Assembly: GCA_038213435.1 (NCBI GenBank)
Contig: JBBQTI010000016.1
Location: forward strand, 10,673 to 74,672
Source: PALSA-610 sp038213435
Lineage (GTDB): Bacteria; Actinomycetota; Acidimicrobiia; IMCC26256; PALSA-610
Reading direction: 5' to 3'
DNA: 64,000 bases
Below, piece by piece: positions 50,791 through 59,141 of this stretch. Below the pieces are notes generated by a model. It was not told the DNA's origin. It saw nothing but the letters and a program-made list of their open reading frames with translations, and did not search any database. The position numbers and the translations under genes were made by a program. The number at the start of each line of letters is the position of its first letter. Position 1 is the first letter of the stretch.

Positions 50791-52257
50791 TCACGCGCAG
50801 CGCGTTCCGGACGCGGGTACGGCGAGCTCGAGGAGGTAGCGGTCGACGTGCCCGTCGACGCACTCGTCGCCGCGTCCGTACGACGTGTGGCTCGCGGCCT
50901 CGGAGGTCAAGAGCCGCCCCGACTGCAGCTCCGACGCTAGAGACTGCGCCCACGAATACGGCGTGGCCGGATCGTGGGTCGTGCCGACGACGACGATCGG
51001 GGGTGCGCCCGGAGCATGGATGGGAGCCGCCCTGCCCTCGGCCGGCACCGGCCAGAAGGTGCACGGCAATCCGAGCCAGACGGTCGACGCCCCGAAATGG
51101 GGCGCGACGCGCGCGGCGCGCACCGCGAGCTGCTGTACGCCCGTGACCGTCGCCGGTGCCGGCGCGTCGAGGCAGCCAATCGCGTACAGGGCCGCGGTCT
51201 CGTTCGAGTACGTCCCGCCCGGTTTACGACCGGTGTACGCATCGGCGAGCGCGAGCATCCGGCCGCCGGCGCCACGGCCCGCCTGCGCGAGCGCCGCGGC
51301 GAGGTCGTCATAGCCGCCGGCTCCCGCGTACAGCGCGCTGGCAACCGCGATATCGAGCTCCCCCGGGCCGAGCGTGCGCCGCTCCGCGCCTACCATGGCC
51401 GGCTCGCGCTCCGCCGCGATCGCCCGAGCCAGATCGTCGTAGGCAACGGTCGGGTCGCGGCCGTGCGCGAACGCGCACGACCCATCCGCTCGGCAGTGGG
51501 CGAAGAACGCGGCCAGATCGTCGTCGAAGCTCTTGGCCTGATCGAGCGTGCTGTCGGCGTACGAGCGCGCCGGATCGATCGCCCCGTCGAGCACCATCGC
51601 CCGGACGTGTTGCGGGAACAGGTCGGCGTATACCGCCCCGACCAACGTGCCGTACGAGAAGCCGAGGTAGCTGATCCGCTCGTCTCCGATCGCCGCCCGG
51701 ATCGCGTCGAGGTCGCGAGCGGTGGCCGCCGTCGACACATACCGGAGGAGGTCTCCGCTGTTCCGCCGGCAGGCGTCGACGAATGCACGCGCTGCCGCGA
51801 CGTTCTGCGCGACCGCGGCCGCCGTTCGCGGATCGTGATCGACCGCGTAGAACGGATCGAGATGGTCGAGACAGCGCACGGGCGCGCTCCCGCCGACGCC
51901 GCGCGGATCCCACGACACGAGATCGAACGAGGCACGGATCGCGGCGGGGAAGACGCCCACCGCGTTGCGGAGGAACTCGACGCCCGACCCGCCGGGACCG
52001 CCGGGATTCGTGAAGAGCACGCCGATCCGCTTGCGCGACGCCGGAATTCGCGCCAGCGCGAGCTCGATGTGCGGACCATTCGGGCGGGTGAAGTCGAGCG
52101 GCACCGACAAACGCCCGCATTCCACCTTGTCACACCGCGTCCACTCGATCGCGCCCGTTTGCTGCCGGCGCGGAACCACCGTGCCGCGACTTCCCGCGCA
52201 CGCGCCCGCCGCCGCCACCAGGCCGACGAGCACCGCGGAAAGGGGTCGACGGCCCAT
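50791..52257 (-). CDS. Exported alpha/beta-hydrolase (TAP-like, proteinase/esterase)
   Basis: About 489 residues. The first 22 form a signal sequence (AVLVGLVAAAGACAG, possible lipobox Cys). The catalytic core has FTNPGGPGGSGVEF (oxyanion hole), WDPRGVGGS, the nucleophile Ser in GFSYGTLVG, and a C-terminal TAP-like part with VVGTTHDPATPYSWA (Asp) and SHTSYG (His). Relatives are extracellular tripeptidyl aminopeptidases and esterases. Two ATGs compete (52260 and 52257); the second is preferred because TAGGGT (52269-52264) lies 6 nt before it, as in other leaderless genes here. It diverges from the GNAT gene through a shared promoter. Confidence 0.87.
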   Translation of the reverse strand: MGRRPLSAVLVGLVAAAGACAGSRGTVVPRRQQTGAIEWTRCDKVECGRLSVPLDFTRPNGPHIELALARIPASRKRIGVLFTNPGGPGGSGVEFLRNAVGVFPAAIRASFDLVSWDPRGVGGSAPVRCLDHLDPFYAVDHDPRTAAAVAQNVAAARAFVDACRRNSGDLLRYVSTAATARDLDAIRAAIGDERISYLGFSYGTLVGAVYADLFPQHVRAMVLDGAIDPARSYADSTLDQAKSFDDDLAAFFAHCRADGSCAFAHGRDPTVAYDDLARAIAAEREPAMVGAERRTLGPGELDIAVASALYAGAGGYDDLAAALAQAGRGAGGRMLALADAYTGRKPGGTYSNETAALYAIGCLDAPAPATVTGVQQLAVRAARVAPHFGASTVWLGLPCTFWPVPAEGRAAPIHAPGAPPIVVVGTTHDPATPYSWAQSLASELQSGRLLTSEAASHTSYGRGDECVDGHVDRYLLELAVPASGTRCA

Positions 52258-52279
52258 CATGTCACCCTAGGCTGGGCGG
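52258..52279. promoter_or_regulatory. Bidirectional promoter with overlapping -10 elements
   Basis: ACCCTAGGCT (52264-52273) reads TAGGCT on the plus strand, 6 nt before the GNAT GTG, and TAGGGT on the minus strand, 6 nt before the ATG at 52257. The two hexamers share the central CTAG-like symmetry. Both transcripts should be leaderless. Confidence 0.55.
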
Positions 52280-52768
52280 GTGTTCCGCCTCAGCGCGCAC
52301 GCCGACCCCGCGTTCCTCGCGGAGATGTTGTACGAAGCCGTCAACTGGCGCGACGACGGCGCCGAAGAACGTCCGGCGCTCGACACGGTGCTCTCGGTTC
52401 CCGAGAACGCGCGCTACATCACCGAGTGGGGACGGCCGGGCGATGTCGCGTTGTATGCGCTCGATCGTCGCGACGAGCCGGTCGGCGCCGCGTGGTTGCG
52501 CCTCTTCACCGCCGCAGAGCCCGGCTACGGCTACGTCGCCGACGACGTCCCCGAGCTCGCGATCGCCGTGTACCCCGAGTTCCGCGGTCAACGGGTCGGC
52601 ACCCTGTTGCTGGGCTCCGTCATCGCACGCGCCGAACGGGACCGCACGCGGGCGATCAGCCTGAGCGTGAACCGCGACAATCCGGTGAGGCACCTGTACG
52701 CGCGGTACAGCTTCGAGGTCGTAGGCGAATCGGGCGACGCGCTGACGATGGTCCTCGACGTCACCTGA
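52280..52768 (+). CDS. GNAT-family N-acetyltransferase
   Basis: A 162-residue acetyl-CoA-dependent acyltransferase. LAIAVYPEFRGQRVGTLLLGS is the CoA-binding A motif (Q/RxxGxG/A variant) in two stretches, and ISLSVNRDNPVRHLYARYSFE is motif B, both typical of small GNATs acting on amines or protein N-termini. GTG start 6 nt after TAGGCT (52268-52273). Function may be antibiotic, polyamine or protein acetylation; a polyamine role would fit the gamma-glutamyl-amine genes 2 kb downstream, but nothing proves it. Confidence 0.88.
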   Translation: MFRLSAHADPAFLAEMLYEAVNWRDDGAEERPALDTVLSVPENARYITEWGRPGDVALYALDRRDEPVGAAWLRLFTAAEPGYGYVADDVPELAIAVYPEFRGQRVGTLLLGSVIARAERDRTRAISLSVNRDNPVRHLYARYSFEVVGESGDALTMVLDVT

Positions 52769-52775
52769 CCAAATC

Positions 52776-52885
52776 CTTGCCAACAGTTGGGCGCAAAACC
52801 GACGCATGGCGGTCACTTTTCTTGCCAACAGTTGGGCGCAAAACCGACGCGTGGCAGTCACTTTTCTTGCCAACAGTTGGCGCGA
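52776..52885. repeat. 45-bp tandem repeat with palindromic core
   Basis: Three copies, starting at 52779, 52824 and 52869, the third partial. Each begins with GCCAACAGTTGG(G/C), an inverted repeat around one A, followed by GCGCAAAACCGACGC, then TGGC and GTCACTTTTCTT; copies 1 and 2 differ at only a few bases. The array lies between the GNAT gene and the membrane protein gene. The 45-bp unit keeps a reading frame open but its translation has no coding character. Confidence 0.85.
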
Positions 52886-52942
52886 AATGGGGGTGGGGGC
52901 TCCGGTTGGCGATGTCGGAGCGTCGGCGGGGAGGATGCAGCG

Positions 52943-53602
52943 GTGCGCGACGAGCCCCAGGAACCGAAGTCCGGGGACTCGGCACCGGCGCCCACCTTCG
53001 GGGCCCCGCACCCCAACGGGGCGGCACACCCGGCGAAGTCCGGCCGAACGCACGCGCCGTGGGAGTTCGTCGTCCTCGCGTTGTTCGTCGCGATCGTGGG
53101 CATCGGCATCATCTTGGGCTGGACGCTGGTCGGCTCGCACTCGCCGGAGCGTCTCGACGACGCGTCGGCCGCCGCGGTCTCCGCCGCGTGCCTCCACGCG
53201 CAGGCGGAGCTGAAGACGCTCCCCAACTCCTCCCCGCGGCTCGGCGCCGACCGGGTCGCGCGCGTTCGGGCCGAGAACGTGGTGTTGCGGGCGATGGTGG
53301 CGCGATTCGAATCGGTGCATCCGCGTTCCAAGACGCCGGCGGCCGCGCTGCGGGGCTGGAGCGCGGACTGGGGACGCATGGTCGACGCGCGGGCCCGCTA
53401 TGCCGACGACTTGGAGAGGTCGGCCACGACCGGAGGGAAGGTGAGGCTCATCCTGCCGGCCGTGAACGCGATCAAGCCGGTGACCAATCAAATGGACGAC
53501 TTCGTGCGCGAGAACGATCCGCACCTCAAGGCGTGCTTCACCACCGCGCTGCAGCTCGAAGTGGTCGAGGGACCGCGCGACTACCAGAAGGTGACGTCAT
53601 GA
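52943..53602 (+). CDS. Hypothetical single-span membrane protein
   Basis: A 219-residue protein: a Pro/Ala-rich N-terminal tail (about 1-38), one membrane helix (about 41-63, VVLALFVAIVGIGIILGW), then a 150-residue helical domain with two Cys (SAACLHAQAELKTLPN, DPHLKACFTTALQLE) probably outside the cell. GTG at 52943 is chosen because GGGGAGG lies 8-9 nt upstream; the frame is open back through the 45-bp repeats, which I do not regard as coding. The end overlaps the SDR start (ATGA), so both are co-translated. Family unknown. Confidence 0.7.
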   Translation: MRDEPQEPKSGDSAPAPTFGAPHPNGAAHPAKSGRTHAPWEFVVLALFVAIVGIGIILGWTLVGSHSPERLDDASAAAVSAACLHAQAELKTLPNSSPRLGADRVARVRAENVVLRAMVARFESVHPRSKTPAAALRGWSADWGRMVDARARYADDLERSATTGGKVRLILPAVNAIKPVTNQMDDFVRENDPHLKACFTTALQLEVVEGPRDYQKVTS

Positions 53603-54378
53603 CCGCGAGACTCGAAGGGAAGGTCGCGCTCATCACCGGCGCAGGAAGTGGGATGGGCCGGGCTGCGGCCGAGCTGTTCGCGCGCGAGGGCGCCCGCGTC
53701 GTCGTCACCGACGTGGTCGACGACGCGGGGAACGCGGCCGTCGCCGGCGTGCGCGCCGCCGGGGGCGACGCCACCTACGTGCGCGCCGACGTGTCGAGTT
53801 GGTCCGACTGCGTCGCGATGGTGCAATGCGCCACCGACAGCTACGGCGCGCTGCACGTGCTCTACAACAACGCGGGCATTTTCCCGGCCGACGACGGTGG
53901 CGTGCTCGACACGCCCGAGTCGACGTGGCAGAAGGTCATGGAGATCAACCTCAAGGGCGTGTGGCTCGGCTGCAAGGCCGGTATTCCGGCGATGATCGCT
54001 TCGGGCGGCGGCAGCATCGTCAACGTCGCGTCGTTCGTGGCGCTGATGGGCGCGGCGACCGCACAGATCGCGTACACCGCGAGCAAGGGCGGCGTTTTGT
54101 CGATGACCCGCGAAATCGCGGTGGAGTACGCGCGCCGGGGCATCCGGGCGAACGCGCTCTGCCCGGGACCGATCCAGACGCCGTTGCTCGAGGAGCTCCT
54201 GTCCGACCCGGCACGACGCGCGCGACGCATGGTGCACATCCCGATGGGCCGGCTCGGGCGCGCCGAGGAGCTCGCGCGCGCTGCACTCTTCCTGGCGTCG
54301 GACGACGCTTCGTTCATGACCGGTGCGTCGCTCGTCGTCGACGGTGGCATCACCGCCGCGTACGTCACGCCCGAGTAA
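53599..54378 (+). CDS. SDR-family oxidoreductase
   Basis: Classical 259-residue SDR. TGAGSGMG (14-21), VVTDVVD near 36, NNAG near 90, catalytic NVASFVAL...IAYTASKGG and the FabG-like MTGASLVVDGG. ATGA overlap with the membrane protein gene upstream. It precedes the glutamine-synthetase-like gene by 13 bp, so it may oxidise the alcohol of a gamma-glutamylated amino alcohol in that pathway, or simply be co-expressed. Confidence 0.87.
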   Translation: MTARLEGKVALITGAGSGMGRAAAELFAREGARVVVTDVVDDAGNAAVAGVRAAGGDATYVRADVSSWSDCVAMVQCATDSYGALHVLYNNAGIFPADDGGVLDTPESTWQKVMEINLKGVWLGCKAGIPAMIASGGGSIVNVASFVALMGAATAQIAYTASKGGVLSMTREIAVEYARRGIRANALCPGPIQTPLLEELLSDPARRARRMVHIPMGRLGRAEELARAALFLASDDASFMTGASLVVDGGITAAYVTPE

Positions 54379-54391
54379 ATAGGCTGCCTCC

Positions 54392-55774
54392 ATGACCGCT
54401 CGCGGGATGCTGGACGGAGCGTCGCTCGAAGAGGCGATCGCGACCGGCGAGATCGACACGGTCCTCGTCGCGTTCGCCGACCTGCAGGGACGTCTGGTCG
54501 GCAAGCGGGTCACGGGGTGGTACTGGAGTGAGCACATGGGTGGTGGCACCGAGCCGCTGCACGCGTGCAACTACCTCCTCGCGGTCGACAGTGAGATGAA
54601 CGTCCTCCCCGGATACACGTTCGCGAGTTGGGACCAGGGTTACGGCGACATGGCCGCGCAGCCCGACCTCGCGACGATCCGCAAGATCCCGTGGCTCGAC
54701 AAAACGGCGCTCGTGCTGTGCGACCTGCTCGACGAGGAGACGGGCGCGCCGGTGGAGGTGTCGCCCCGTCGCATCCTGCAGCGCCAGGTCGAGCGGGCGG
54801 TCGCCGCCGGCTTCACGCTCAACTTCGCCAGCGAGCTGGAGTTCTTCGTTTTCCGCGAGTCGCTCGAGGAAGCGGCCGCGAAGGACTACACCAACCTCAC
54901 GCCACACTCCCTCGTCGTCGAGGACTACCACATCCTCCAGACGTCCCGCGACGAGTACCTCATCCGGGATATCCGCAACGGCATCGACGGCGCGGGGGTG
55001 CCGGTCGAGTTCTCCAAGGGCGAAGCCGGGAAGGGACAGCACGAGATCAATCTCGTCTACGCGAACGCGGTCGAGATGGCCGATCGCCACGTCATCTACA
55101 AGAACGGCGCCAAAGAGATCGCGGCCCAGCACGGACGCGCTATCACCTTCATGGCGAAATATTCCGCCGACGAGGTCGGCTCGTCGTGCCATGTCCATTC
55201 CAGCCTGTGGTCGGCCGACGGTCGCGACGCGCTGATGTGGGATGCGACCGCGCCCGATCACCTCTCGGCGGCGTTCCGAGGATGGCTCGGAGGGCAGATC
55301 GCATGCGGGCACGAGCTCGCGTGGATGTACGCCCCGACCGTCAACTCCTACAAGCGCTATCAGCCGGAGTCGTGGGCTCCGACCGCGCTGGCGTGGAGCA
55401 TCGACAACCGCACCTGCGGATTCAGGATCGTCGGCCACGGTGCCTCGTTCCGGCTCGAGTCGCGCATTCCCGGGGGCGACGTGAACCCGTACCTCGCCTA
55501 CGCGGCCACGATCGCGGCCGGCCTGCACGGGATGGAGCACGGCATCGACCCCGGCACCCGCTTCGACGGCAACGCGTACGCGGCGCCCGGCCTCGACCGG
55601 GTGCCCGACAGCCTGATGGAAGCGATCGACGCGTTCGCGGGGTCGAAAATTGCCGCCGACGCGTTCGGCACCGACGTCCACGACCACCTGCTGAACACTG
55701 CACGCCAGGAATGGGCGCACTTCAACCGCGCGGTGACCGACTGGGAGCGGCGCCGCAACTTCGACCAATGGTGA
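54392..55774 (+). CDS. Glutamine synthetase-like gamma-glutamylamide synthetase
   Basis: A 460-residue GS-fold ligase that joins an amine to the gamma-carboxyl of glutamate using ATP. FADLQGRLVGKRV opens the N-terminal domain; metal and substrate motifs are FASELEFFVF, GKGQHEINL, SSCHVHSSLW, NSYKRYQPESWAP and SFRLESRIPGGDVNPYLA. It differs from true GlnA by lacking the long adenylylation loop. Relatives are PuuA, GlnA3/GlnA4 and IpuC, acting on polyamines, ethanolamine or isopropanolamine. The next gene, a gamma-glutamyl hydrolase, overlaps by 7 nt, which strongly supports amine catabolism rather than nitrogen assimilation. TAGGCT (54380-54385) lies 6 nt before the ATG, so it has its own leaderless promoter. 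Confidence 0.88.
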   Translation: MTARGMLDGASLEEAIATGEIDTVLVAFADLQGRLVGKRVTGWYWSEHMGGGTEPLHACNYLLAVDSEMNVLPGYTFASWDQGYGDMAAQPDLATIRKIPWLDKTALVLCDLLDEETGAPVEVSPRRILQRQVERAVAAGFTLNFASELEFFVFRESLEEAAAKDYTNLTPHSLVVEDYHILQTSRDEYLIRDIRNGIDGAGVPVEFSKGEAGKGQHEINLVYANAVEMADRHVIYKNGAKEIAAQHGRAITFMAKYSADEVGSSCHVHSSLWSADGRDALMWDATAPDHLSAAFRGWLGGQIACGHELAWMYAPTVNSYKRYQPESWAPTALAWSIDNRTCGFRIVGHGASFRLESRIPGGDVNPYLAYAATIAAGLHGMEHGIDPGTRFDGNAYAAPGLDRVPDSLMEAIDAFAGSKIAADAFGTDVHDHLLNTARQEWAHFNRAVTDWERRRNFDQW

Positions 55775-56475
55775 TCGTCGCGCTCACCGGCCGTCGCCTC
55801 GGTCGCAGCGACAAGTGGCCGTACTCGGGCGCGGCCGCGCTCCCTTATTCCTATGTCGACGCCGTCCTACGCGCCGGTGGCCAACCGGTGATCGTGAACG
55901 ACGCGCGCGACCCGAAGGACCTGCTCGCGCGCGTCGACGCGCTCGTGCTCACGGGTGGTCCCGACGTCGATCCCGCGCGCTACGGCGAGACCGCGCACCC
56001 GAGCGTCTACGGCGTCGATTCCGCCGACGACGATTTCGAGTGCGCCCTCGCGGAGGCGGCGCTCGTCCGGTCGGTGCCAACCCTCGCGATCTGTCGCGGC
56101 ATACAAGTGTTGAACGTCGCCCGCGGCGGCACGCTGCACCAGCACATTCCCGATGACCCGGGGGTACCGCGCCACGGCGAACCCGGAGTGGCCGGCGGCG
56201 CCCGGCAACACGAGGTGACCCTCGATGCCGACTCGCTGATCGCCGAGGTCATGGACACCACGCGGGTCACCGCGTCGTGTCATCACCATCAGGCGATCGC
56301 GCACCTCGGCGACGGCCTACGCGTCGTCGGGCGCGCGGCCGATGGCATCGTCGAGGCCCTCGAGCTCGACGGCGCGTTCCTCTTGGCCGTGCAGTGGCAC
56401 CCAGAGGACACCGCGGCCGACGACCGTTCCCAACAGCGCCTGTTCGACGCGCTGGTCAACCGGGCGGGGGGCTGA
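55768..56475 (+). CDS. Gamma-glutamyl-gamma-aminobutyrate hydrolase family (PuuD-like, class I GATase)
   Basis: A 235-residue peptidase C26/GATase1 protein that removes the gamma-glutamyl group at the end of the pathway started by the GS-like enzyme. LVLTGGPDVDPARYG, the nucleophile Cys in LAICRGIQVLNV, and QWHPE (His-Glu of the triad) are all intact. The ATG lies within the end of the GS-like gene (7-nt overlap). The 3' end overlaps the convergent ligase gene by 20 bp. Missing from the immediate neighbourhood are an amine oxidase or aminotransferase; an aldehyde dehydrogenase is at 37947. Confidence 0.9.
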   Translation: MVIVALTGRRLGRSDKWPYSGAAALPYSYVDAVLRAGGQPVIVNDARDPKDLLARVDALVLTGGPDVDPARYGETAHPSVYGVDSADDDFECALAEAALVRSVPTLAICRGIQVLNVARGGTLHQHIPDDPGVPRHGEPGVAGGARQHEVTLDADSLIAEVMDTTRVTASCHHHQAIAHLGDGLRVVGRAADGIVEALELDGAFLLAVQWHPEDTAADDRSQQRLFDALVNRAGG

Positions 56476-58000
56476 TCCGGGCGCGCAGCTCGTGCTTCGG
56501 GACCTTGCCGCTCGGGTTCCGCGGCATGACGTCGATCACCTCGATGCGCTCGGGGACCTTCTGCATCATCAATCCCACGCTCTGGCAGTGCTCGCGTACG
56601 TCGAGGATCGTCGGCGGGTCGGCCGCGTCTTTGGCGACGACGAACGCGACGACCATCTCGCCCCGTTCCTCGTCGGGGGTGCCGAGCACCGCGACGTCCG
56701 CAACCTTCGGGTGTCCGTAGAGGACGTCCTCGACCTCCTTCGCCGAGACGTTCTCGCCCTTGCGGATGATGATGTCCTTGACCCGGCCGGTGATGAGGAT
56801 CGCGCCGTGCTCGTCGAAGCGACCCAAGTCGCCCGTGCGCAGGAACCCGTCGGCGGTGAACGCGTCCTGGTCGAGCGAGTCGTCGACGTAGCCGCGCATC
56901 ACCTGAGGGCCCTTCACCACGATCTCGCCGTTCTCGAGGATCTTCATCGTGACGCCTCGCGTCGGGGTGCCCTCGGCGGTCGCCTTCGAGATGTCGGGCG
57001 CGTCGACGTCGGTCTGCGCAACGATGGGCGCCTCGGTCATGCCGTATCCCGACGTCGTGCCGATCGAGCTCGGCACCACCTTCCGCAATTCGTCGTGGAG
57101 GTAAGGAGGCTTGGTCGACCCTCCCCCCGGGAAGTCGCGCACGGTCTCGTACGCGGCCGGATTGGCGCGCGCCTCCTCGATGAGCGCGGCGTGGATCGCG
57201 GACGCCCCGTTCGCCAGCGTCACCTTGTGCCTGCCCATGAGCTCGGTCGAGGCCGGCGCGGTCCAGGTTTCCATCAACACCGCGGCGGAGCCGGTGAGCA
57301 ACGGCGTGTACACACCGATGATGATGCCGCCGATATGGGTGAACGGGAACGCGACGAGCGCGATGTCGTCGGCGACCACATGCGTCTTCTCCGCGTAACC
57401 GATCGCGCCCGCGAGCACCGACCGATCGGTGTGCTGCGCACCTTTCGGATCGGCGGTGGTCCCCGACGTGTAGAAGATCCACCGCACCGGATCCTGCGCG
57501 GGATCTGCGTAGACCGCGGGCGGCGGGGGCAGCGTCGCCGGGTCGCCTTCGGGATTGCGGTGATCGGCCACCAGGGTGTGCATGTCGTCGTTCTCGCCCG
57601 CGACCTGTTCGGCCAGAGCCCCGTAATCGAGCTTGTTCCACGTCGACGGCGTGATCAACAGCTTGCATCTCGTCTGCTTCGCGATGAACGACACCTCGCG
57701 GTAGCGGTAGATGGGGAGCATCGGGTTCTGGATCGCGCCGAGCCGGCAGAGCGCGCCCACCAGCACCGCCGACTCCGTCCACGTCGGGAGTTGCCAGGAC
57801 ACGTTCGTCCCGGCATCGACCCCGAGCTCGTGCAGGCCCGCGGCCGCGCGCTCACACAGCACCCGATATTGCGCGAAGGTCGTCGAGCGATCACCGTCGA
57901 TCAGCATTCGCCGCTCGGGAGTCGCGACCGACCGCCGCTCGATGAGCTCCCAGACGCTTCGGGCGTCGTCGATCATCGCGCCGGGACCACCTGGGGTCAT
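56456..58000 (-). CDS. AMP-dependent acyl-CoA ligase
   Basis: ANL-family ligase of 514 residues. IFYTSGTTADPKGAQHT (phosphate loop), TTSGYGMTEAPI, GFLRTGDLGRFDEHG, GRVKDIIIRKGENVSA and NPSGKVPKHEL (late Lys). An N-terminal YRVLCERAAAGLHELGVDAG and a Trp-rich segment (QLPTWTESAVL) resemble cyclohexanecarboxylate/terpenoid acid CoA ligases. ATG at 58000 overlaps the SDR's TGA (ATGA), so SDR and ligase are translated together, again SDR followed by ligase as at 4112 and 27965. Confidence 0.9.
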   Translation of the reverse strand: MTPGGPGAMIDDARSVWELIERRSVATPERRMLIDGDRSTTFAQYRVLCERAAAGLHELGVDAGTNVSWQLPTWTESAVLVGALCRLGAIQNPMLPIYRYREVSFIAKQTRCKLLITPSTWNKLDYGALAEQVAGENDDMHTLVADHRNPEGDPATLPPPPAVYADPAQDPVRWIFYTSGTTADPKGAQHTDRSVLAGAIGYAEKTHVVADDIALVAFPFTHIGGIIIGVYTPLLTGSAAVLMETWTAPASTELMGRHKVTLANGASAIHAALIEEARANPAAYETVRDFPGGGSTKPPYLHDELRKVVPSSIGTTSGYGMTEAPIVAQTDVDAPDISKATAEGTPTRGVTMKILENGEIVVKGPQVMRGYVDDSLDQDAFTADGFLRTGDLGRFDEHGAILITGRVKDIIIRKGENVSAKEVEDVLYGHPKVADVAVLGTPDEERGEMVVAFVVAKDAADPPTILDVREHCQSVGLMMQKVPERIEVIDVMPRNPSGKVPKHELRARISPPPG

Positions 58001-58749
58001 ACCGTGATGCCGCCGTCGATCGAGACGATGGAGCCGGTCATGTAGCGACACTCGTCGGACGCGATGAACGCGACGACGTTTGCGATCTCCTCGGGCTGCG
58101 AATTGCCGAGCGGCGATATGACTTTGCGCATCGCCTTCCAGTCGACGCCCTCGGGGAATTCCATGAACGCCTGCTGGAGCGGCGTCTCCATGCCGCCGGG
58201 CGCGACACAGTTGGCCCGTACGCCCCGCTTGATGTACTCGTCGGCGATACAGCGCGTGAGGTGCACGACGCCCGCCTTCGACGCGCAATATGCGATCGAG
58301 TAGGGCTGGGACTTGATGCCGGCGTTCGACGCGATGTTGACGATGGACCCGCCGCCGTCCATGAGGTACGGGAGCGCGGCCTGACAGACGAGGAACGTGC
58401 CGGTGAGGTTGACGCCGAGGATGCGCTGCCAGTCGGCGAACGGCAGCTCGTGCGTGTGGGCGAAGCGGCCGATCCCGGCACTGTTGACGATCACCTGCGG
58501 CCGGCCGAGATCGCCCGCGACGCCGGCCATGGCGGCGGCGACGGAGTCGGGGTCGGACACGTCGACCCGGTAAGCGCGGCCGGCGCCCCCGTGCTCACCG
58601 ACCTCCGCCGCGGTCTTCTCGGCCGAGTCGATCGCGATGTCGAAGCACGCTACCGGCGCACCTTCGCTCGCCAGCTGCCGCGCCGTCGCGTGCCCGAGAC
58701 CCGACCCCGCGCCGGTCACGACCGCCACACGTCCGTCGAATCGTCCCAT
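57997..58749 (-). CDS. SDR-family oxidoreductase
   Basis: A 250-residue SDR. TGAGSGLG (13-20), VNSAG instead of NNAG near 88, the catalytic IASNAGIKSQPYSIAYCASKAG with Tyr-x3-Lys (YCASK), and MTGSIVSIDGG. TAGGTT (58761-58756) lies 6 nt before the ATG, so a leaderless mRNA is expected. Upstream lies the 22-bp repeat array, which starts about 40 bp from the ATG. First gene of a two-gene operon with the ligase. Confidence 0.87.
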   Translation of the reverse strand: MGRFDGRVAVVTGAGSGLGHATARQLASEGAPVACFDIAIDSAEKTAAEVGEHGGAGRAYRVDVSDPDSVAAAMAGVAGDLGRPQVIVNSAGIGRFAHTHELPFADWQRILGVNLTGTFLVCQAALPYLMDGGGSIVNIASNAGIKSQPYSIAYCASKAGVVHLTRCIADEYIKRGVRANCVAPGGMETPLQQAFMEFPEGVDWKAMRKVISPLGNSQPEEIANVVAFIASDECRYMTGSIVSIDGGITV

Positions 58750-58790
58750 GCGACGAACCTACTGCGGCCTCGAAGCCGCCTTCCATAGAA

Positions 58791-59016
58791 GGAGCGACAG
58801 CGGAGCCGACCGTATGGGCGGCGCAGCGCGAGCGACCCATAGAGACGAGCGACAGCGGAGCCGACCGGAAGCGACAACGGAGCCGACCGGAAGCGACAGC
58901 GAAGCCGACCGTATGGGAGGCGCAGCGCGAGCGACCCATAGAGACGAGCGACAGCGGAGCCGACCGGGAGCGACAGCGAAGCCGACCGTATGGGAGGCGC
59001 AGCGCGAGCGACCCAT
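58791..59016. repeat. Nested 22-bp and palindromic tandem repeats
   Basis: The motif GCGACAGCGGAGCCGACC (allowing one or two changes) occurs at 58794, 58849, 58871, 58893, 58948 and 58970, with 22-bp spacing inside clusters and 55 bp between clusters. Between them lies three times a segment with TATGGG...GGCGCAGCGCGAGCG...CCCATA (58813, 58911, 58988), an imperfect inverted repeat. Neither period is a multiple of 3, so this is not a protein repeat. It occupies most of the 390-bp gap upstream of the SDR gene. Confidence 0.85.
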
Positions 59017-59029
59017 GAAAATGGTCAAC

Positions 59030-59057
59030 GGCCCGCCGGTACGTAAACCGGCGGGCC
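59030..59057 (-). terminator. Strong hairpin terminator
   Basis: GGCCCGCCGGT-acgtaa-ACCGGCGGGCC, a perfect 11-bp stem with 6-nt loop, 85 bp beyond the stop of the three-gene operon that ends at 59142. On the minus strand it is followed by a moderately T-rich stretch (ATTTTC). The most stable simple hairpin I noticed in the window. Confidence 0.65.
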
Positions 59058-59141
59058 GTCGCACGCTTGCCGCCCCTGGGGGAGGGGGCCGGGAAGCGGT
59101 TCCCGCTGGCATAATCGGCGGCCGCCGCTTGGTTATGAGGA

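Noticed and set aside
52787..52942. Upstream extension of the 52943 protein through the 45-bp repeats, giving 15-residue peptide repeats
   Set aside because: The strong GGGGAGG ribosome-binding site sits before the GTG at 52943, and the repeat peptide has no protein-like character.
50974..54378. Very long plus-strand open frame (over 1100 codons) across the hydrolase, GNAT and membrane protein genes
   Set aside because: It is Arg-rich antisense or out-of-frame sequence until 53599, where it becomes the SDR. The known families in other frames explain the DNA.
58791..59016. CRISPR array
   Set aside because: Repeats are imperfect, spacing is 22 or 55 bp, the intervening DNA is itself repeated, and no cas genes are present.
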